Shown here in pieces: positions 1 to 10,030 of a DNA stretch of 64,000 nucleotides. Each line of letters starts with the position of its first letter. Position 1 is the first letter of the stretch. Origin of the DNA: Lycorma delicatula (taxonomy: Eukaryota > Arthropoda > Insecta > Hemiptera > Fulgoridae). Location: the NCBI RefSeq assembly GCF_047948215.1, contig NC_134457.1:16218626-16282625 (forward strand). Direction: 5' to 3'. The notes under the pieces were generated by a model. The model did no database searches, was not told the DNA's origin, and worked only from the letters and a program-made list of their open reading frames with translations. The position numbers were made by a program, and so were the translations under genes.

Positions 1-545
1 TTTATTTATAACGGTCCTTAACGTGATCTAAAATACTGAATTATATTAATGAGAGAAGTGAATTTAAAAAGGTTTGTGCCTCCAAAAGAAGATATCTTTA
101 GTTGTAATTAAATAATACAAAACACTATTAAAAAAAAAAAAACTTAAAAAAAAAAAGTAGTAACCAAATAATAAGAAGCAAAAACATAGAACAATATTTC
201 TAAAGGTAAACATACTTAAAAATTGCAGCTTCTTGGATCACAAGGTTGCATTCTTTGGCTTAGACAACTAGCAGTTTTTGATAAAGGGAAATTTTATATA
301 TATATCTTATTAAATTAAATTTTAACCACCAAAACAAAGTTAATAGATAGATAAATTGAAGTTATATAAATTTCAAAAATCAATATTTGCAGGATCCTGC
401 ATCTTCAGTCGGTATTAAATTCTATTATCTATTTAATTAAATAAATGTAATTATCAATTATATTAAAACATATTTTTTTAAATCTTTTGTCATTTATTTG
501 AAATTATGTTTTATATTTTGAATAATATGAAGCGCGGTTTTTCAG
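1..545. other. AT-rich sequence, nothing recognised
   Basis: Homopolymer A runs and short AT tracts. No frame on either strand reads as a known protein, and no repeat shared with the rest of the window was noticed. Confidence 0.6.
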
Positions 546-686
546 TAAAGGCCATTTTCAATTTGCTCCCACTACATGTAGTGGAAAATGGTGCTAGTAT
601 AGCATGTTAATTTATATCAACAATCATCTGTTTGCAACAACAGGTTAACATTACTCCGGTTAGTTGCTGAGTTTAGCCGTGCTGAA

Positions 687-1710
687 ATGAGTGCTACAAT
701 AAATAATCATGTGAGTTGTGAAGTACGATCAGTAATTTGTGATCTATTGGTGAAAAAAAATCTGCTACTGATATTCATACAGAAATTGTTGATGTTTACA
801 GACTCGGTGTTATGTGTAAACGTAAAGTTCGCCACTGGTGTCATTTGTTTTGTGGAAGAAGAACAAATGTTCATGATGGAGAACATAATGGATGCCTCTG
901 ATTGTCATCACCGATGAATCGACTGAAAATGTGAATGCAAAAATCCATGAAATCAGAAAGCTTACTGCTTCTCAATTATCAACTGAATTTCCTTTTGTTT
1001 TTGATCAGTAATTTATGACATTTTAACTGAAAAACTGGGTTACAGAAAGTTGCGTTCCAGATTGATACCAAAAATGTTGACAGAAACACACAAACAAAGA
1101 CATCTTACTGTACCTCAAATATTTTTGAGACACTACGAAAATGAAGATGGTGATTTATGGAAACACATTGCGACCAGTGATGAAACACACCTTATTCAAA
1201 TGTTGAAACAAAGCAGCAATCATCATTCCCAAAGCCCAAAAAGTTTATGCAAGAAAGTTCAATGAAAAAGCTTCTGTTGATTTTTTAGGGATATTGCTTG
1301 ATTGAATTTCTTGAACGTGGAAGAGCTGTTAATGGCAATATATACTGTGAAACGCTTACAAAACTTAAGATGTTCAATTGAAAATAAAAGGCGCAGGAAA
1401 CTAACCGACAGGATTTTGTTTCTCCATGATAACGCAAAATCTCACACGGCAAACAAAATCACTGAACTGTGACAATTTAATTGGGAAATCTGTGAACATC
1501 CACCTTAGAATTCACATCTTGCACCAAGTGATTATTACCTTTTTCTCCATTTAAAGCAATAGCTTGCATTGCAGAAATTTGAAGTTGTGAAGAATTCCAA
1601 AACAAAGTAATTAATTGGTTTAAATCACAAGCAGGAAAATTCTTGAATAATAAAGTTGGTAAGCCAAAATCAAAAATGTATTGTGATTATGTAGCAAAAT
1701 ATTACATATG
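687..1710 (+). pseudogene. Decayed mariner (DD34D) transposase
   Basis: A cut-and-paste transposase relic, read by switching frames. The N-terminal helix-turn-helix region (CEVRSVICDLL) is followed by a strongly mariner-like block near 1,040-1,140 (LTEKLGYRKL, PKMLTETHKQ). The first catalytic Asp survives in TSDETH near 1,180. The second survives in LFLHDNAKSH near 1,420, and the third in LAPSDYYLF near 1,535. Several stop codons and frameshifts separate these blocks, so no protein of normal length (about 345 aa) can be made. The C-terminal region fades out near 1,700. I could not identify terminal inverted repeats. Superfamily assignment is secure; the subfamily is not. Confidence 0.85.
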
Positions 1711-2210
1711 TGTAAATTTATTTTGTTATAAAAGTTTTTTTTTAATTTCCCTTATTTTAATTTTTATATCAAAACAGCCCTTACTTAAAAAAAACATGCC
1801 TCATGTAACAAGCATATATGTAAATTTTGCTGTCCAGTACTGTTATGATGTTATCTTTAAAACATATATTTTACTTTATTCTAATGTCATTATTTCCAAG
1901 TTTTAGACTGCATTTTTATTATGTTTTTAATTAAATCATCATGTTCAAAAGCTGATCTGGTGATTCATCATTTTATATTTTTATTTTAAATTTATAAATA
2001 TAAAATTGTTCAAGTATTTCATTTTTTTATCATTATTACATAAATCTAAAATTTCTCAATTATTTTAATCAGTACGTATGTATTTCATATTTGTATATAT
2101 TTCTATATTTGTATTCTAACAAACGGTCAACTACATTAAATATACTTCTCTTTTGGTTTTGTATGCTGTGTATGTTCTGTAAATCTTTTTTAAATAAGTA
2201 TTGGTTTTGC
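1711..2210. other. AT-rich sequence, nothing recognised
   Basis: Only low-complexity AT sequence with chance reading frames of biased composition. Confidence 0.55.
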
Positions 2211-2214
2211 CAAT

Positions 2215-2510
2215 ACTGGTACTACAGAAGGATGATGAAGATAAATCGGATGGAAAAAGTGTCAAATGAAGTATTTAAGAAATACTTCATTACACCCTCT
2301 TAATGTGTATTAGCTGAGCTAATACACATTAAGAGGGTGTTACAAATACAGATAGAAGGGAGAAATTGTAGGGAAGGTCTCGGTTGGAGTTCATAAAACA
2401 GATAATGCACGATATGAACTGTGATTCTTACTGGGAGCTAATGATAAAGGCTGATAAGCGAAGAGTGGAGAGCTGCTGCCAACCAGCCTAATGGCTGTTA
2501 ACCAAAGAAA
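2215..2510 (+). mobile_element. Fragment of a LINE 3' coding end, split by palindromes
   Basis: Near 2,225-2,290 the translation YYRRMMKINRMEKVSNEV matches the C-terminal block of the LINE at 19.2-21.9 kb (CYRRMLKIRRVDKVTNEEV). After two palindromes, 2,345-2,510 reads like the terminal part of such an element. The fragment is 5'-truncated and non-functional. It is the same family as, or a close relative of, the 19-22 kb LINE. Confidence 0.65.
2266..2340. repeat. Two adjacent short-loop palindromes
   Basis: Arms 2,266-2,276 and 2,281-2,291 are an 11-bp perfect inverted pair with a 4-nt loop. Immediately after, arms 2,292-2,315 and 2,317-2,340 are 24 bp, perfect, with a single G between them. 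They interrupt a LINE reading frame, so they arose after insertion. Confidence 0.95.
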
Positions 2511-2739
2511 AAGAAGTATTATTACATTTTTTGGATATACCTCTCAATTTCTCTCTATTACTTTTATTATTGTTATTTTTTTAATATATTTTATAATGTG
2601 ATTATTTGGATTATATGCTTTTTCTATAATTATTTTTATCATGTACATTAATATTTTTTCTATTATATTTTTGTGTAATTGTATTTTAGGTTTAAGTTAT
2701 TATTAATCTTTGTGTTAGTTTTTTGTTGTTGAATTTTGG

Positions 2740-3210
2740 TATTTTTATTCTATGTTTTATAGATTTTTTCTATAATTTCACCATCAAAACCAGTAAACAT
2801 TGCTGCTATTTGTTTAATTTCATATATTTCTTTCACGAATTTATTACTGTTTTTTTGTATAATTAATTGTTCTAAATATCATGTTTTCATATGTATTAAT
2901 TTTTTTGACCATGGGTGGTTAGAATTTAATGTATTGTAATATTATTTTTGCTGTGGATCTTCAGTAAACTGATGTTTCTACTATATTATTTTGATTTCAA
3001 TATCTAAAGAATATATTTTTTTGTTACCTTCCATTTAGTACGTAAATTTTAATTGTAATTATTAAGTTTATTTAAAATGATTAAATGTTCATTGTTTAGG
3101 GTCGGGTTATATAAGATTATAATATCATCTACATACCTTATCAACAATAATATTTGGTGTATATTTAATATGCCATGAATTGTGTTCAGTTTGAATTATG
3201 CCTAATTTTA
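2740..3210 (-). pseudogene. Penelope-like element RT relic
   Basis: On the minus strand, starting near 3,160, the peptide LIRYVDDIIILYN contains the RYVDD catalytic box typical of Penelope-like RTs. Downstream, near 2,960-2,900, a degenerate match to the family block that follows the catalytic box can be read (STAKIILQY, then PPMVKK). It is followed near 2,830-2,770 by an Ile/Lys-rich tail (EIKQIAAM). Stops and frameshifts are frequent. Only the central to C-terminal RT is visible. The GIY-YIG endonuclease expected downstream is absent here, though a separate Penelope-like endonuclease relic lies near 39.2-39.7 kb. The call rests on motif order rather than on an intact frame. Confidence 0.6.
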
Positions 3211-3248
3211 ATTATGAACTACTTTATTTTCAAAATTTTATATAAATA

Positions 3249-3350
3249 CGAGGTGTGTGAGAAAAGTAATGAGTGTTATCAACACTGTGAGTGATCTGGA
3301 AACGCTGCGTCTACCGGTCTGTGCTAGAACCAGGCATTGGCAAAATAAAA
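3249..3350 (+). mobile_element. 5' end of a mariner element
   Basis: Starts with TACGAGGTGTGTGAGAAAAG, a typical mariner terminal repeat that resembles the reverse complement of the mariner end at 18,031-18,061. The following bases look like mariner 5' untranslated sequence. No transposase follows; the sequence runs directly into an antisense LINE relic. Confidence 0.6.
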
Positions 3351-3351
3351 A

Positions 3352-4790
3352 GTTGTTTTGTAGAGCAACTTTCAGGGCAACTACTTAATCAATGGATGAT
3401 CTACCCTGATAAAAAATGCATTGTTCTGGGGCAATTAGGGCATTTCTCTCAAGGTGTCACACTAGGCCATCGTGGTAAACCATCGTTTACCACTTGTTCC
3501 ATCACCTTGCACAGGGTACTGGTCAAGGATATACAACGAAAACTGGAAGGCATGATTTACCTTTACCAGGTTTCAGTATGGGGATAACCAATGCCTCTAA
3601 TCAAGAATTTGGAAACACCTGGTCAGAGAAAATGTTGTTATAGATACACAAAAGATGTCATAGTACAATATCGGAGAGGTGTGATAACATACTGAGCCTA
3701 ATATTATCATTTCCAGGGGAAGTTTCATGAAAATTATTCAGAGCATACTTATTTCATTATAAGAAAAGGATGTAATTCATTTTGCGAGTTTCCGGTTTCC
3801 AATTGTATATTTTCTACCTGCAACTTTATATCTCACAAACTCAGGGCAGTACGATGATGTAAGTGAAACTGCTCTAAATGACCTTCCAAATATGGTTGGT
3901 ACATCAAATGGTGCAGTAACAAGGTTATCGCCACTTTGCAGTCCAATCGACTGCAATGACTACCGATCCAAACATGGTTCGAACCTTTCTCCATGCAACA
4001 GATGATGATGGTGTTATACGAGAAATGAATTTGACGTATTTCAACCAAGATTTTAGCTTAGCACACCTAAACACTCTATGAAAAACGCCTCTCATGATGC
4101 AGAAGGCGCAAAGAAATTTAATTGTCGGTCTTCGATTAAAATTACATAAAGCCCTAAGCCAGTCCCTTAGTGCAGGACTGCAGTCATCATCCCATCAAGG
4201 AACAGCAGGTTGCCTTGGCTTTCCAGATGTTAATGAGATGAATTCATTGGCACTATCGATATTTGGGTGTGTAAACTTCACAAATTGGTGAATCGCACTA
4301 CTGTTCTTGTCATAATCGCTAAAGGAATCCTTGAATCAGAGCCAGTTCACTTTCTAAACTACCCATCAGCATGGCTGAATCTGAGGCAATTCACTATTAC
4401 TGACCGAGATTACAATCGGTCTATGATCACTTTCAAATAAGATTTTAGAAACGCACCATGTAAGACATGGGAGCAAGATTGCTGAACTCACTGATAGATC
4501 GATGCAAGAAAATGCACCTGATGAAGATGACATAAACTTCCATGATCAATTGTTCAATAAACAGAGATCTAAGTTCTGCCTCAGTCGATCAACAATAATA
4601 CCTGCAGGAGAACATGCCAATGAGCCCCATGAATGGTGTTGGGAACTCAAATAACCAATTATTAGGGATAAAGAAATCTGGGGAACAGACTAGAAAGATC
4701 ATTCTCACTAATATCAAAATTTGGAGGAATACATAAGTTGAAGATATTCATTTTGAATATCTGCAGTGAATATCTTCACTGTGATTGCAG
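3352..4790 (-). pseudogene. Old Jockey-like LINE relic (EN to RT)
   Basis: A minus-strand relic related to the LINE at 58.3-63.5 kb. Order on the minus strand: endonuclease C-terminal part and linker (4,790-4,090), a linker block (4,085-3,980) aligning with SWTKYVSTISR of the 61-kb copy, then early RT (3,640-3,355) with ALVIPILKPGK and a degenerate IAPEQC...GRSSID segment. All frames are broken. It keeps the early-RT segment that the 58-63 kb copy has lost. Divergence from that copy is high, so it is an older insertion or a sister family. A 9-bp-arm palindrome at 3,472-3,493 disrupts the RT frame. Confidence 0.75.
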
Positions 4791-7710
4791 GAATGTTTGA
4801 CACTAGAAGAATACGGGTGCTATTATGATTTTAGATACAGTTTTACTGTATTGTATTACCATTTATTAATAATATATTCTATGATAAAAGAATTGTGGTT
4901 AGCAAAAAAACCATGTTTTTTATCTACCATGTTTCTTGTTTCAATGAAAAATGTAGTAAACTAAACCATATCTTTAATGACCAATATGATTAATAAATAG
5001 AAAATTTTTAAAATAAACTATTTTTAAGGTAAATGGTTTGAAAAAGATATCAACCTGCATAATTTGTGATATAAACAGACACATTAAAACATAATACATT
5101 TAATGCAAATAAAAAAACTAGTTTAAACTGTATGATTAAGTTTATTTTTAAACCGATTATCAGTGAAAAGTCTAGAAAGACTTTTCCGAACAAACATTCT
5201 TATTATTATTACTGTTCTCTCGATTATTAATTAATTTATAACAAGGTTATTATCTCTAACTTCTGCTTATACTACATATGGAAAGTTAATATAATTTATC
5301 TTACGGTTAGGCAGTTTTATGTCTTTTTTTTCAATTAATAAAAAGTTAGTTTTCCATCACTTAGAGGTCTAACACTTGACTTACAAAATTGATATTTATA
5401 CATTTTATGCATTTCAGTAAACCTAACAGTAGAGTGTTTGAACCAACTTGACAGCTTACACCATTATTGAGCAATGATTATTACAAAATTTTAATTTTGA
5501 CAGCTATTATGAGTAGAACCCAACGGCCGAATGCAACCATTCGTATTTTTGTAATTCCCTAACTATGCTTAATAGAATGCTGAAATCAAATCAAAATCAG
5601 AGACAAACGTGTTCACACACATACTTATTTTATTCAATAATTAACTGTTCATTTGTTGAAAGTCTAATTAATAAAACCAAAAATTCAAGATGATATAATT
5701 AATTATATAAGCTTGAAGGTTACGTTTTGGTGAAATTTTGAAGTATATTGAAAATACAAAGTACAGGTGTTTTTAAATCTAAAATATTCTGGTTGAAAAG
5801 CAAAGTTGGTCGTATTCTAAAAAAAGAAAATTTCTGATTAAATCGCTTTATTGTTCTATTTAGAATCAAAAAAATTTAACTATAAAATCCCTTTTAAATC
5901 GGTTACACTATTAATGTTATACAAAAATGAGTCAACCAGTTAACATGATACAACAAACATCAATAAAGTTTATACAATTTGGGTATTCATGATGGAAGTA
6001 CGAAGAGTATCTGGTGCGTAAAGATGACATGGACATAGAATCAAAAGGTGGGATGGCGTTTACTTAAGTATATTTTAAAAAAAAAAATTAAAGCTCCAGT
6101 TAATGAACTATGCTTATGATCTCATTCTTGCCAGAGACATAATCAAAGTATTAAACTTGTTCTCCTGCTAAAACACTACTTGGTTCATCACCAGTCATAA
6201 AAAATATTAAAATATTGTTCTGATTTTTAGTACCAGAAGATATATATATATATATTTATATGATTTAGAAGTTGGGGTGTCAAGTATAAATTGAAAATTC
6301 TGCAAAGATTATATGCTGACATAGTCTACTACATCACTTGATAGAAAACTGTATTTAAAAAAATGAAAGATTTACTGTTAACAGAATGAATAAATCAGAA
6401 TCTCCATTGCTTCAAGCTGTTGCAGACAGAAAGATATGGAAAGTAGGAAAGTAAACTGGTTGAGAAGCCGTGAAATAAAAATAGTTAAAGATGAAGGCAG
6501 CACAACTTTTTTTCAGAATGATCTGTCAAATGATTTTCAAAAAGTAAACGTTTGTAAAATAGTTAAAAAATAATTGACAGAACTTGTTTGTATTAAATGA
6601 ACTTTGCCTGATGCCTAATGTCAAAAGTGAAAATTATACTTTTATTAAAATCAACGAGACTCATTCCTACTGATACAAAATAATTTTAAAAGTTTTTTTG
6701 ACATCAAAAGACGGGCAAACTTTTACAGATGATTTAGAAGAATTTGTTCAAGATATTGATCTTCAAGTGGAAAATTAAGATCAATTACAAATTTGTTACT
6801 CAAGACTATTCCTATTTTGAATGAAAATATTTTAGTTTCAAGAGTGAAATTTTTCCATCTATTATTAACAATCTAATATTATTTTCTTTAAAATGTTTTA
6901 AAAGATAATTCTAGTTCTTATAAATATTGTGTTTATCTTCTATAAAAATTTAATTTTTTTAATATCATTATTATATTCAAACTAAAATTATAATTTTATA
7001 ATCTTGGTGTTTGTTAAGAAATATTTCAATACTGTTTAGTTTCAATTTCAATAGTTTAACTAAAAATAATTTGTTTTTCTGTAAATTATTTGTACATTTG
7101 AACTCTTGAACTTTTACATTTTTAATTCATTATCATCATTTCATAATGTAATAAAACTCGCAGACCTATTCCGACATTCCAAAGATTCCTCTTTCTGTCT
7201 CTCTCACCACCCTCTCTCACAATATCACTCTCATTCACTCTCTCTCCCTCCTTCCAAATGGCGCACAGTTTGGGAATTCTTCTTACACGTCCCTTCCATC
7301 ACTCTATAATTAGTTATTACATCAATTATGGAAATAATATTAATTCTTGTAAAATCCTCATCTTTACTGGGTATTCCATTCCATTTCTTAAGGCCTCTTA
7401 AGAAATTCTTTTCAGAGGCTTGTAGCTTAAAATTCATTTCTCATGAAAACCCAATCCTTGCATTCATAAAACAGAAAAGATAAAGCAATGGTCTCGTACA
7501 ACATAACAAAGTTTCTTTCAGCGCATTTTTTATTATAATCCCACAAACACTTCTAAATTGTTAGTTTTATTGTGAGTGTTCTTACTCATAACAAAGGAGA
7601 GACTACAGCCCAAACAGTGTTATTAAGTATGTATTTAAATCTTACTGGTTTTGCTCCTTTTTTTATTGACTAATGCACATATACCATTTTTTAACTTATT
7701 AAATTTTCTA
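4791..7710. other. AT-rich sequence, no confident feature
   Basis: No recognisable proteins. Small inverted pairs occur, for example 9-bp arms near 5,166-5,187 and near 7,387-7,408. A short AT microsatellite lies near 6,239-6,256, and a CT-rich patch at 7,190-7,255. Confidence 0.5.
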
Positions 7711-8496
7711 GCCAAACCATGATTTAGTTGATAGAAACATATTAAAAAATATGATATTTTTATTTTTACAAACTGTTATCGTAAAAATTAATATAAATAC
7801 ATATTAACTTAAATTAATTTAACAATAAAAAAAAAAAACAAAATATTTTTTCTTAATCTATTAGTGTAAAATGCCTAGAAATAATTCTCATAATAAAAAC
7901 TCTGTTTTTTATTATTTTTGAGTAATAATAGAGTTTTTATTATGAGAATTATTTCTAGGCATTTTACACTAATAGATTAAGACAAATTATTTGTTTTTTT
8001 TTATTGTAAATTAATTTAAGTTAATATGTATTTATATTAATTTTTACGATAACAGTTTGTAAAAATAAAAATATCATATTTTTTAATATGTTTCTATCAA
8101 CTAAATCATGGTTTGGCTCATTTTATTAAACTGTATCCTTCATATTATGTTTGTAGAGCTGCAGTGTTCTTTTTGAAGCAGTTAACCATCTTTCTTTCTA
8201 TTATTACTCAAAAATAATAAAAAACAGAGTTTTTATTATGAGAATTATTTCTAGGCATTTTACACTAATAGATTAAGAAAAATTATTTTGTTTTTTTTTA
8301 TTGTTAAATTAATTTAAGTTAATATGTATTTATATTAATTTTTACGATAACAGTTTGTAAAAATAAAAATATCATATTTTTTAATATGTTTCTATCAACT
8401 AAATCATGATTTGGCTCATTTTATTAAACTGTATCCTTCATATTATGTTTGTAGAGCTGCAGTGTTCTTTTTGAAGCAGTTAACCATCTTTCTTTA
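7711..8496. repeat. Large inverted and direct repeat (foldback array)
   Basis: Three copies of one AT-rich segment. Arm A (7,711-7,931) is the near-exact reverse complement of arm C (8,198-8,415). Arm B (7,931-8,117) is the reverse complement of the outer part of A, leaving a loop of about 28 nt between A and B. B plus its downstream flank (7,931-8,197) is directly repeated as 8,227-8,496. No coding capacity and no obvious TE terminus. Confidence 0.95.
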
Positions 8497-8676
8497 AAAA
8501 AAATTCAATATTACAATTTTTCATTTTTTCTCATTTTTCAGTTTTTCATATATATATATATATATATATTATAATATACTATACTATCTATAAATATATA
8601 CTAAATTTATTGAAATTTTTAATTTTTGATTTATTATTAATCTCCACTAACATAAGAGTACTAATTGTTGTCATAA
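8497..8676. other. AT-rich spacer with TA microsatellite
   Basis: A run of alternating TA near 8,548-8,570; otherwise featureless. Confidence 0.6.
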
Positions 8677-8689
8677 ACATTAATGGCTA

Positions 8690-8977
8690 ACCCACAAGAT
8701 TGGTCTAGTGGTAAACATGTCTTCCCAAATCAGCTGATTTGGAAGTCAAGAGTTTCAGCGTTCAAGTCCTAGTAAAGCCAGTTATTTTTACACGGATTTG
8801 AATACTAGATCGTGGATACCGGTGTTCTTTGGTGGTTGAGTTTCAATTAACCACACATCTCAGGAATGGTCGAACTGAGACTGTACAAGACTACACTTCA
8901 TTTTAACTCATACATATCATCCTCTTAAGTATTATCTAAACGGTAATTACCGGAGGCTAAACAGGAAAAAGAAAGAC
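8690..8977 (+). mobile_element. SINE-1 copy a (tRNA-derived)
   Basis: A roughly 290-bp SINE shared with four other loci here. The A box TGGTCTAGTGG lies at 8,701-8,711, and a B-box-like GTTCAAGTCC lies further on. Between them is an 18-bp palindrome (8,725-8,742). It ends in an A/G-rich tail. A perfect 13-bp TSD, ACATTAATGGCTA, flanks it (8,677-8,689 and 8,978-8,990), so this is a retrotransposed insertion. Confidence 0.9.
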
Positions 8978-8990
8978 ACATTAATGGCTA

Positions 8991-9629
8991 TTTTCTTGAA
9001 AGTGTAGAATGATGTTAACTCCTTATTGCATGCGTAGATGCAACTGTGTACAATTGAAAAAAAATCATGGGTTTTAATTGTTTGTAAAACAACCTATTAG
9101 AAAATTGCCCGATAAAATACAAACCCAAAATATTTCATCATTAATAAGAGATGAATAAATGGGGTAGAAAAACTTCCAATAAATTGCTGAGAGTTGTGTA
9201 GTTCAAAAAGTTACATAAAACTGAATTGAAAATGAATACAAGTATAATGAGAGAGCCTGGACCTGTTGGTTTTTAGTTTCTTTGTTTTTAGAGGAATGGT
9301 AAACACATTGCGGCATATTTATTAGCCAGATAATGTAAAATTTTCAGATTTGTGTAAAAACCGTTCTGATCTGCTACAGTCAAAATACAAACACACATTT
9401 GAATGTATTTTTCAAGGTAAACAGCTGGTTACTAATCGAAGGGAGACTTACAGAAGTTAACATTTTTAATAATTAGGTTTACCTTCCATCAACATTTCTG
9501 CATAGATTCTCCAAAACTATCTACTCTTTTGAAACTCTTAATCTCTCCGCTTTATGGATTTGGGTTTTTGTCATAAAATAGTTCCAGATTCAAAGCACAT
9601 TTGTTTTACGGTATAAATTCCTACTTGTG
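8991..9629. other. Unassigned sequence
   Basis: Mixed-composition sequence without a readable frame or a repeat shared with the rest of the window. Confidence 0.5.
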
Positions 9630-10030
9630 GGATCGGTTGACAAAAGGTAGATGGACCCCCCACAGGCTGATTCCAGACCTCCAGACATGGCTGGGCTGCA
9701 AGAATAGTGAAATGAGGCTTAATAGTGAGGTTGATCCAATTATGGTATGCTTTGAAGCATCAATGACTAGTTAGTCATGGATGCTTCAAAGCATAGGGTG
9801 GGTGTGGACATTGAGACCCTCTGCGAAGTGTGACTATTGTCGGGAAAAGAACAATGCAGAACACACAGTGTTTACGTGCAATCAGTTCCTGCAGCATGCT
9901 GGAGGGTGTTTATTCTTCCTCAGATAACAAATAGGAACTACATTGCAGACCAAATGGATGGGCGTCTGTGATGTTGGTAAGGATTAACCATACGAAGATG
10001 GTGGAAGAAGTGCAGTTGTGAATAATTCCC
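9630..10030 (+). pseudogene. R1-like LINE C-terminal relic
   Basis: The translation gives LWDRLTKGRW, then RLIPDLQTWLGCKN, and later CDYCREKNNAEHTVFTC. The last is the CCHC cluster (C-X2-C...H...C) found at the C-terminus of R1-clade LINE proteins. The downstream peptide (RRWWKKCSCE) fits the end of the protein. Frames shift several times, and a palindrome at 9,747-9,794 sits between the two conserved blocks. No 5' portion is present. Confidence 0.75.
9747..9794. repeat. Short-loop palindrome inside the R1-like relic
   Basis: Arms 9,747-9,769 and 9,772-9,794 match at 22 of 23 positions, with a 2-nt centre. It displaces LINE coding sequence. Confidence 0.95.

Noticed and set aside
7711..8496. 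CRISPR-like array
   Set aside because: Repeats are long, in both orientations and without regular unique spacers; the sequence is eukaryotic.
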